From positions 1-38,477 of IMG/VR virus record IMGVR_UViG_3300020021_000028: a stretch of DNA of 38,477 nucleotides. One strand, given 5' to 3'. The position numbers and the translations under genes were made by a program. Each line of letters starts with the position of its first letter. The stretch's first letter is position 1. Below are positions 22,594 through 28,319 of this stretch, in pieces. The notes beneath the pieces are model-generated. The model saw only the letters and a program-made list of their open reading frames with translations, did not search any database and had not been told where the DNA came from. Source of the DNA: a virus.

Positions 22594-23061
22594 ATGAGCG
22601 TGCTCAACAACGGCGCCGCCTACCTCGGCGGCGTACTGGGACTTCAGGTGAACCGCGCAGCGGCCACGCTGCCTGCCACCGCGCAGACGCCGTACTTCAC
22701 CGTGACCGGCGGAAAGGTGCTGATCACGGGGATCGTGGGCGAGGTGACCACCGCGGTACAGGCGCAGGCAACCACACTGCAACTGATCGCGACCCCGGCC
22801 GCAGGCACGGCGGTCGCCCTGTCCAGCGCGGCCACGGACGCCACCGGCAAGGAGGCGGGTGCGACCATCACACCCGCGGCCACGCTCGGGGGGGCCCTGT
22901 CGATCAGCAACGCGGGCGCCAACGTGCTGTCCTTTGGCGTGGGGTTCGTGGTCCGTACCGGCACCATCGATCTGAAGACCGTGGCCACTTCCACCGGCGC
23001 CACCAAGTGGACTGTGACCTACGTCCCCCTGGACAGCGGCGCGGCGGTGGTCGCAGCCTGA
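22594..23061 (+). CDS. Probable capsid decoration/virion protein, 155 aa
   Basis: An Ala/Thr/Val-rich, beta-structured protein (SVLNNGAAYLGGVLGLQVNR, then PYFTVTGGKVLITGIVGEVT and DLKTVATSTGATKWTVTYVP) with no cysteine. The layout resembles head decoration proteins or trimers next to the capsid gene in siphophages. Start ATG 22594 lies one base after the preceding stop, suggesting coupled translation. A terminator follows. Confidence 0.65.
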   Translation: MSVLNNGAAYLGGVLGLQVNRAAATLPATAQTPYFTVTGGKVLITGIVGEVTTAVQAQATTLQLIATPAAGTAVALSSAATDATGKEAGATITPAATLGGALSISNAGANVLSFGVGFVVRTGTIDLKTVATSTGATKWTVTYVPLDSGAAVVAA

Positions 23062-23080
23062 CCAGGGTACAAGACCGGGG

Positions 23081-23109
23081 CCGGCCGCCCCTTCGACCCG
23101 GGCGGCCGG
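23081..23109 (+). terminator. Hairpin terminator
   Basis: CCGGCCGCCC (23081-23090) and GGGCGGCCGG (23100-23109) pair perfectly with a 9-nt loop. It lies between two head genes, so it is probably partial. Confidence 0.65.
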
Positions 23110-23133
23110 TCTCACCCATGGAAGGAGAGCACG

Positions 23134-23385
23134 ATGCCCAAGAGCACCTTGCACGGCGGCGTCACGAACGAGGCGGTGGAGCAGTCGCGGCGCACGGGCG
23201 TGGTCCCGGAGCCCGACCCGGAGCCTGAGCACGGGAAGAGCGACCCGGAGACGGATCAGCCGGTCCGGCCGGCGGCCGGCGAGCCCAAATCGGCATGGGT
23301 GGACTACGCCGTGTCGCAGGGCGTGGTTCGTGAGGAGGCGGAGCGGCTGACCAAAGCCGATCTGCTGGACAGGTACAAGGACTGA
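23134..23385 (+). CDS. Hypothetical head-associated protein, 83 aa
   Basis: ATG 23134 has an excellent GGAAGGAGA site. The N-terminal two thirds are hydrophilic, rich in Glu, Pro and Asp, and probably disordered (PEPDPEPEHGKSDPETDQPV). The C-terminal ~30 residues (SAWVDYAVSQGVVREEAERL, then TKADLLDRYKD) form a small helical SAP/LEM-like fold seen at the ends of several phage head proteins. It ends two bases before the next ATG. Confidence 0.65.
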   Translation: MPKSTLHGGVTNEAVEQSRRTGVVPEPDPEPEHGKSDPETDQPVRPAAGEPKSAWVDYAVSQGVVREEAERLTKADLLDRYKD

Positions 23386-23387
23386 CC

Positions 23388-23582
23388 ATGGCCTATCAGC
23401 AGCTCTTGGACATCCTCAAGGAGCAGGCCGAGTACCGGAAGCAGTACGTGGACACCCCGCCCGTGGCGTGCCCAGATGACGGGGTGCTGCTGGACTCCAA
23501 CGCGGCCGGGGTACTGCACTGCCCGATGGGCCACTACATCACGCAGATCAACGGGCAGTGGCTGACGGCTGCCTGTCCGTGA
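23388..23582 (+). CDS. Small zinc-ribbon-like protein, 64 aa
   Basis: A helical start (AYQQLLDILKEQAEYRKQYV) is followed by CPDDG and HCPMGH and a final C62, a degenerate zinc-ribbon pattern. Small proteins of this build are common between the capsid and adaptor genes of actinophages. The ATG lies two bases after the previous stop. A strong terminator follows. Confidence 0.65.
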   Translation: MAYQQLLDILKEQAEYRKQYVDTPPVACPDDGVLLDSNAAGVLHCPMGHYITQINGQWLTAACP

Positions 23583-23624
23583 GCTACGCTGCTCCCGGGT
23601 GATGGTCCGCAGTAGCAGTACCGC

Positions 23625-23663
23625 GAAGACCCCCGGTCCCTTCCGAGTGGACCGGGGGTCTTC
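23625..23663 (+). terminator. Strong terminator between head and connector genes
   Basis: GAAGACCCCCGGTCC (23625-23639) and GGACCGGGGGTCTTC (23649-23663) are perfect 15-bp arms with a 9-nt loop. It marks the end of the head transcript; the gene-free stretch 23583-23740 holds nothing else except a weak -10-like CACACT at 23694-23699. Confidence 0.85.
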
Positions 23664-23740
23664 CGCTGTCTGCAACCGCCCGGGTCCCGTGGCACACTGT
23701 GACCACATGCACCGCCCGACCGAAAGCAGTGGGGGCCCCG

Positions 23741-24796
23741 GTGAGCTGGTACGCCACACGCGAGTCTGTGAAGACCGCGCTCGATATCAAGGACACGGCG
23801 CGCTCTGACGCTGCCGTGGACGATGCTCTGACCGGTGCCACCGAGGCCGTGGACGGGGATTGCCGGCGCACCTTCACCCCGGTCCTGACCACGAGGAAGT
23901 TCGATTTCCCGGACGCGGTCATGTCCTCCCGGTCCTGGAAACTGTGGCTGGGGTCCAACGAGATCATCGCCGTGACGCAGCTCGCGAGCGGCGGCAGGGT
24001 CATCACCCCGGACCAGTACATCCTGCGCCGCGCGGACGACAGCGACCGGCCGCCTTTCGACTGTGTGGAGATCCTGCTCTCCGGCCGGTCCACCTTCGGC
24101 GGGGGCGCCACCTACCAGCAGGACATACAGCTGACCGGCTGGTACGGGTACAGCGACACCTCCCGGGCCGCCGGAGCACTGGCCGCGGACGCCGCGCCCG
24201 CTGACTCCAGCGTGCTGGTGGACACTGCCGCGTCTGCCGCGGTCGGGGTGGGCGACCTGCTGACCCTGGGTACCGAGCGCGTCGCCGTGACCGGCCGGCG
24301 GTCCGCGGCCAGCGGCACCGTGCTGGCAGCGGACCTGGCACAGAACACTGCGGCCACCGCGGTCACGGTGGGCAACTCCGCGGCGGTCACGGTGGGCGAG
24401 GTCATCACCGCGGGCACGGAGCGCATGCTCGTACTCGACATCCTTGGCTCGGTGCTGTCCGTCCGCCGGGCCTGGGACGGCACCACCCTGGCAGCGCACA
24501 CCAACGGCGACGCGCTGTACGCCGCGCGCCGGCTGGTGGTGGACCGGGCGCAGTGCGGGACCGCGGCAGCCGCGCACCTGACCGGGTCCACGACCAGCCG
24601 GCTGGTCGTTCCGGGGCTGGCGGAGTCGGTGTGCCGGGGGATCGCGCTGAGCACCCTGCTCAACGAGCGGGCGGGCTACGCCCGGGTGTCGGGCAGCGGG
24701 GAGACCGCGCAGGAGCTCAAGGGAACCGCGCTGGGACAGCAGCGGGCCCTGCTCCGGCAGCAGTACAGGCGCATGGCGCTCAGTGAGGCGGTCTGA
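23741..24796 (+). CDS. Head-to-tail adaptor with repeated insert, 351 aa
   Basis: The first ~130 residues (SWYATRESVKTALDIKDTAR, then VDDALTGATEAVDGDCRRTF) are a helical-bundle head-tail adaptor (gp6/gp15-like) that docks under the portal. An insert of about 110 residues contains two related beta units (GVGDLLTLGTERVAV near 167 and TVGEVITAGTERMLV near 216), then RRAWDGTTLAAH, a pattern seen in other actinophage adaptors. A helical C-terminus follows. I chose GTG 23741 with GTGGGGG upstream; GTG 23699 would add 14 residues of atypical sequence. Confidence 0.75.
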   Translation: MSWYATRESVKTALDIKDTARSDAAVDDALTGATEAVDGDCRRTFTPVLTTRKFDFPDAVMSSRSWKLWLGSNEIIAVTQLASGGRVITPDQYILRRADDSDRPPFDCVEILLSGRSTFGGGATYQQDIQLTGWYGYSDTSRAAGALAADAAPADSSVLVDTAASAAVGVGDLLTLGTERVAVTGRRSAASGTVLAADLAQNTAATAVTVGNSAAVTVGEVITAGTERMLVLDILGSVLSVRRAWDGTTLAAHTNGDALYAARRLVVDRAQCGTAAAAHLTGSTTSRLVVPGLAESVCRGIALSTLLNERAGYARVSGSGETAQELKGTALGQQRALLRQQYRRMALSEAV

Positions 24797-24798
24797 CC

Positions 24799-25185
24799 GT
24801 GCCCCATTTCAATGTCACCGTGCGTACTACCGGCCCGGTCTTCGACGGCCGGGCCAAGCGCGCCGTGCGGGACTTCCAGCAGGCCGCGGAGCGCGCGGTG
24901 GCCGAGGAAGGCGCCAAGCGGGTCCGGGTCCGGCTGAAGAAGGTGCTGCGGCACCCGACCGGCTACTACATGGGCCACGTGGCGGCCGAGAAGGTGTCCA
25001 ACCTGTGGGAGGTCAACGACGACGGGATCATCTACGGCCCGTGGCTGGAGGGGACCGGGTCCCGCAACCGCACCACCCGCTTCAAGGGCTACGCCACCTT
25101 CCGCATGGTCAAGTCCCTTCTTGACGCGCAGTCCGCGGGCATCGCGCAGCGTGAGCTACCCCGCTACCTGGCGAGGATGAACTGA
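24799..25185 (+). CDS. Head-tail connector/neck protein (HK97 gp10-like), 128 aa
   Basis: A basic protein with alternating strands and helices (PHFNVTVRTTGPVFDGRAKR, then ARRAVAEEGAKRVRVRLKKV-like helix and the strand IIYGPWLEGTGSRNRTTRFK). This is the usual pattern of HK97 gp10/tail-completion proteins. The GTG start lies two bases after the adaptor stop, with a GTGAGGCGG site upstream. The order adaptor, this gene, tail terminator, tail tube is the standard siphophage neck order. Confidence 0.75.
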   Translation: MPHFNVTVRTTGPVFDGRAKRAVRDFQQAAERAVAEEGAKRVRVRLKKVLRHPTGYYMGHVAAEKVSNLWEVNDDGIIYGPWLEGTGSRNRTTRFKGYATFRMVKSLLDAQSAGIAQRELPRYLARMN

Positions 25186-25649
25186 TGGCGCTGAACACTT
25201 CCGGTGTCCTCACCGGACTCCAGACCTTCGGCCAGTCCACCGGCCGGTTCGAGACCGTGATGCTCCATGAGCCCAAGTCGGCCCCGTCCGCCGGAGGGCT
25301 GACCCTGTGCTTCTGGCTGGACCGGACCATGCCGTTCGCGGAGGGGTCCGGGCTGGCTGCGGTGAGTATGGCCATGGTGGTCAACGCCCGGATCTACCTC
25401 AAGTTCCTGGCCGAGCCGGAAGACGCGATCGACACCGCCATCGCGGAGGCCGCAGACGCGCTCATGGCCGATCTGTGCGGCGGGTTCACGCTCGGCGGCC
25501 TGGTGCGCAATGTGGACATCTTCGGCGAGTCGTTCGATAAGGGACTTGAGCTGGAGTACGGCTATCTGACGCAGGACGGGGCCGTTTTCCGGGTGGCCGA
25601 GATGGTCATCCCCATGATTCTCAACGACGTGTATACGGAGGCGCCGTGA
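25185..25649 (+). CDS. Tail terminator protein, 154 aa
   Basis: Position directly before the tail tube gene and an alpha/beta profile of the gpU type (TVMLHEPKSAPSAGGLTLCF, then SMAMVVNARIYLKFLAEPED and a C-terminal YRVAEMVIPM-like strand) support a ring protein that caps the finished tail. The ATG shares one base with the preceding stop, and its end overlaps the next GTG. Confidence 0.75.
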   Translation: MALNTSGVLTGLQTFGQSTGRFETVMLHEPKSAPSAGGLTLCFWLDRTMPFAEGSGLAAVSMAMVVNARIYLKFLAEPEDAIDTAIAEAADALMADLCGGFTLGGLVRNVDIFGESFDKGLELEYGYLTQDGAVFRVAEMVIPMILNDVYTEAP

Positions 25650-26410
25650 CCGGCAGCGTGATTCTCGCCAAGCAGAGCGGGCTGGGCGACGGCCTGTTGT
25701 TCGGGCCGTACGACATGAGCGGGGACGTGCAGCAGCTCAGCTCGCTGTCCACCCCGCGCGGGGTGCTGGACTTCACCGGCATCGACAAGTCGGCCACCGA
25801 GCGGCAGACCAGCACCAAGGACGGCGCGCTCGGGATGACCACGTTCTTCAACCCCGGGCCCGCGGCGAGCGCAGCGCACCTGGTGGCCAGGGCGCTGCCC
25901 TATACCGACGTGCAGCTCGCCTACCTGCGGGGCACCGCGCTGGGCTCCCCGGCGTTCTGCATCCTGGGCAAGCAGACGACCTACGACGGCAGCCGGGGCG
26001 CGGACGGCTCTTTCACTTTCAACGTGAACGCGGTGGCCAACGGGTTCGCCGCGGAGTGGGGCGACCAGCTGACCCCCGGGCCGCGGACCGACGTCACGGC
26101 CACCACCCCGGCCAGCGGCGTGGACCTGACCGACGTGAGTACTGCTTTCGGGTGGTCCGCCTACCTGCACGTCCTGGCCTTCACGGGCACCTCGGTCACC
26201 ATGACCCTGGGTGACAGCGCAGACAACGCCGCGTTCACCGCGCTGTCCGGCGGTGCGTTCGCAGCCGCGACCGCCATCGGGGTGCAGCGGATCGCGGGCG
26301 GCCCGACTGCCGTCGTGCGCCGCTACCTGCGGGTGGCCACGTCCGGCACGTTCACCTCCGCCACGTTCGCGGCGGTTTTCGTGCGCAACCGAGCGGACGC
26401 ACTGCTGTGA
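25646..26410 (+). CDS. Tail tube protein (long paralogue), 254 aa
   Basis: The N-terminal ~130 residues (ILAKQSGLGDGLLFGPYDMS, then LSTPRGVLDFTGIDKSATER) are a tail-tube fold. The C-terminal ~100 residues (VSTAFGWSAYLHVLAFTGTS and FTSATFAAVFVRNRADALL) look like an added beta-sandwich decoration domain. Strikingly, the 136-aa protein at 27302-27712 shares KQSGLG, STP/ATPR, D-x-TG-[IV]-DK-x-A-x-ER and VFN/FFN at matching positions, so the two are paralogues. GTG 25646 overlaps the previous stop (GTGA). Confidence 0.8.
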   Translation: MTGSVILAKQSGLGDGLLFGPYDMSGDVQQLSSLSTPRGVLDFTGIDKSATERQTSTKDGALGMTTFFNPGPAASAAHLVARALPYTDVQLAYLRGTALGSPAFCILGKQTTYDGSRGADGSFTFNVNAVANGFAAEWGDQLTPGPRTDVTATTPASGVDLTDVSTAFGWSAYLHVLAFTGTSVTMTLGDSADNAAFTALSGGAFAAATAIGVQRIAGGPTAVVRRYLRVATSGTFTSATFAAVFVRNRADALL

Positions 26411-26829
26411 TGCCCGGGGGTCAGGTGCCCGCGTCCCTGCGCAGGCGCTACCGGGTGAGCGCTCCGGTGGCCACGCACTTCGAACCCTTCACGCAGGCAG
26501 ACATCGCCGCGGGCCGGGCCTGCGCCGGGGTGGACTGTCCGGACTACCTGCTCGGGTGGAGGCTCCGGTACGACGTGCTGAGTGAGCAGCAGCGGTACGA
26601 CGTGGACCACTGCGGGCGGCACTTCACAGTGGTGGACGGGTGGGCCGTCTTCGAGGCGGGACAGCCCTGCTTCAAGGCGTCCGTGCACCTGCGCCGGCTG
26701 GACCGGGAGGGCGTTTTCCGGATGAAGGACGGCCTGTCCCGCCCCGCCACGTTCACCACCCCCGAGGCGTGGCGGGATGACCTTCACGAGCACACCGACA
26801 AGATCGAGCAGACCAGACAGAAGGGCTAA
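26407..26829 (+). CDS. Hypothetical tail-region zinc-binding protein, 140 aa
   Basis: Start at GTG 26407 (overlapping the previous stop) or ATG 26410. Cysteines and histidines are grouped in CAGVDC (38-43) and DHCGRHF, suggesting one metal site; the rest is mixed, with a charged helical C-terminus (DDLHEHTDKIEQTRQKG). It lies between the two tail-tube paralogues, before the HNH gene. I cannot name its role; tail assembly is a positional guess. Confidence 0.6.
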   Translation: MMPGGQVPASLRRRYRVSAPVATHFEPFTQADIAAGRACAGVDCPDYLLGWRLRYDVLSEQQRYDVDHCGRHFTVVDGWAVFEAGQPCFKASVHLRRLDREGVFRMKDGLSRPATFTTPEAWRDDLHEHTDKIEQTRQKG

Positions 26830-26838
26830 GCAACCCTG

Positions 26839-26844
26839 TAGACT
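26839..26844 (+). promoter_or_regulatory. -10 element of the HNH gene, probable leaderless start
   Basis: TAGACT, with TG just before it (CTGTAGACT), stands exactly 6 nt before the HNH ATG at 26851, and there is no ribosome-binding site. A weak CAGACA lies 19 bases upstream. The inserted gene may carry its own promoter. Confidence 0.45.
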
Positions 26845-26850
26845 TTAGCC

Positions 26851-27315
26851 ATGTTCATTGGAGAGACCTCCCGCGAGTGTGGCACCTGTCATGAGACCAA
26901 GCCCTATAGCCGGTTCTCACCCCGTGGAAAGAGAGGCGACATTGTACTGTATAAGAGCGTTTGCAAACAGTGTGCCGCTACACGGGCCAGGAAATGGGCT
27001 AAGGACAATCCGGAGCGTAACCGGGAGAACAGTCTCAACTGGCAATTGCGGAACGTGTACGGTATCGAACCGGAGCGCTATTACGAATTGCTGGACAGAC
27101 AGGGCGGAGTCTGTGCTGTATGCGGAAAGGATGAACTCAGCGCGCACGGTCGAACCGGCACCCGGTTCCGCCTGTCCGTGGACCACTGCCATGTTACGGG
27201 CAGGGTACGCGGCCTGTTGTGCCAGTCCTGCAACCGGGCTATAGGATTGCTCGGGGACAATATCGGTATCCTGGAAAAGGCTATCGATTACCTAAAGGGA
27301 GATGAGCCCAATTAG
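26851..27315 (+). CDS. Endonuclease VII-type HNH endonuclease, 154 aa (inserted in tail operon)
   Basis: The N-terminus has a zinc-ribbon pair CGTC and CKQC. The C-terminal half is a recombination endonuclease VII-like ββα-metal/HNH domain: CAVC (113-116 region), SVDHCH (catalytic Asp/His), then GLLCQSCNRAIG. Such free-standing genes behave as homing endonucleases. It has visibly lower GC and different codon use (ATA, TTG, TTA-like choices) from its neighbours, and it separates two paralogous tail genes. It overlaps the next ATG by 14 bases, so it is well fitted into the operon. It is probably leaderless. Confidence 0.9.
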   Translation: MFIGETSRECGTCHETKPYSRFSPRGKRGDIVLYKSVCKQCAATRARKWAKDNPERNRENSLNWQLRNVYGIEPERYYELLDRQGGVCAVCGKDELSAHGRTGTRFRLSVDHCHVTGRVRGLLCQSCNRAIGLLGDNIGILEKAIDYLKGDEPN

Positions 27316-27712
27316 CAAACAGAGCGGCCTCGGGTGGACCACGCTCAGCGTGGACACCTCCACCCCCACCCTTACCGACATCAAGAACGACGTGACCAAC
27401 TTCGACTTCGCGACCCCGCGCGCAGTCCAGGACGTGACCGGCGTGGACAAGTTCGCGATCGAGCGCCTGTTGCTGCTCGCGGACTTCACCATCACCCTGG
27501 CCGGGGTTTTCAACACGGCCAAGTCGCACACCGTGTTCAAGGACGTGGCGGGCACGAACGTGGTGCGCACCTGCTCCCTGGTGATCAGCGCTCAGACCCT
27601 GTCCAACGAATGCGTTTTCACCGACTACGCCGTGTCACGTCAGGCCGGCGGGGCCCTGACCTGGTCTTCTCCCGGCGCGCTGGCTGACGGCACCGTGCCT
27701 GCCTGGTCCTGA
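27302..27712 (+). CDS. Tail tube protein (short paralogue), 136 aa
   Basis: SKQSGLGWTTLSVDTSTPTL, then FATPRAVQDVTGVDKFAIER and FTITLAGVFNTAKSH align by eye with the longer tail-tube protein at 25646-26410. It ends with a strand-rich segment typical of tube subunits and lacks the decoration domain. It directly precedes the tail chaperones, which is the normal place of the major tail protein, so this may be the main tube subunit. The ATG overlaps the HNH gene end; the nearest ribosome-binding site (AAAGG) is very close to it. Confidence 0.75.
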   Translation: MSPISKQSGLGWTTLSVDTSTPTLTDIKNDVTNFDFATPRAVQDVTGVDKFAIERLLLLADFTITLAGVFNTAKSHTVFKDVAGTNVVRTCSLVISAQTLSNECVFTDYAVSRQAGGALTWSSPGALADGTVPAWS

Positions 27713-27756
27713 TCCACCGCTGCGCCCCGCACCACCTGAGAGGAAGGAACCGCGCC

Positions 27757-28179
27757 ATGGGCTTCCGCCCGAAGAAGCGCACACAGACTGTCACCATGTC
27801 GGAGGGATCGGACTGGTACGGGCTGGAGATCGAGACCATGCCCATGAGCTTCGACACCTGGCTTGCCCTGACAGCCAGCGGTGCCAGCGGGCTGACCATG
27901 CGCGACGTGATCACGGCCGTAGAACGGCTGAGTGAGAACGTCGTGAACTGGAATCTGGAGGACGCCGACACCGGGGAGCCGGTCGGGACCGACCCGGAGA
28001 CCGTGATGCACCAGGACCCGGAAATGCTCACGGAGGCTGCTACCCGATGGGTGCAGATGGTGGTCGGGGTGGACGACCCTTTGCCTCCGACCTCCGACGA
28101 TACGCCGTCGTTGCCGGGGGTGTCACTGCCGACGGAAACCCTGTCCCTGCCCCCGGAGAGCTCCGGCGAGCTCGCCTGA
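27757..28179 (+). CDS. Tail assembly chaperone (gpG-like), 140 aa
   Basis: The N-terminus (MGFRPKKRTQTVTMSEGSDW, then YGLEIETMPMSFDTWLALTA) and helical middle (TMRDVITAVERLSENVVNWN) are typical of the short chaperone that coats the tape measure before tube assembly. The Pro/Ser-rich end overlaps a -1 frame encoding the second chaperone part. ATG 27757 has a strong GAGAGGAAGGA site. Order tube, chaperones, tape measure is canonical. Confidence 0.85.
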   Translation: MGFRPKKRTQTVTMSEGSDWYGLEIETMPMSFDTWLALTASGASGLTMRDVITAVERLSENVVNWNLEDADTGEPVGTDPETVMHQDPEMLTEAATRWVQMVVGVDDPLPPTSDDTPSLPGVSLPTETLSLPPESSGELA

Positions 28180-28319
28180 CCCTGCACCTGTGCGAGCGGT
28201 TCCACTGCCTCCCGAGCCAGCTCATGCGGGAGCCGGCGGAGTTCCTGCGCATGATCGAGATAGACAGCCTGGCCCGCCCGCCAGAGGAAGACCAAGAGGA
28301 GGAGTGGCCCGATGACTAA
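27936..28319 (+). CDS. Tail assembly chaperone second frame (gpT-like, probable -1 frameshift)
   Basis: The -1 frame relative to the first chaperone is open from 27936 to 28319. Its end, RARLTLHLCERFHCLPSQLM then REPAEFLRMIEIDSL and an acidic tail, is the recognisable C-terminal part of siphophage chaperone fusions, and it overlaps the tape measure ATG. No canonical X-XXY-YYZ site is obvious in the overlap; a G5 run (28116-28120) and a C5 run (28150-28154) are candidates. Independent initiation at ATG 28047 (90 aa) is the alternative. Confidence 0.7.
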   Translation, partial: ERRELESGGRRHRGAGRDRPGDRDAPGPGNAHGGCYPMGADGGRGGRPFASDLRRYAVVAGGVTADGNPVPAPGELRRARLTLHLCERFHCLPSQLMREPAEFLRMIEIDSLARPPEEDQEEEWPDD

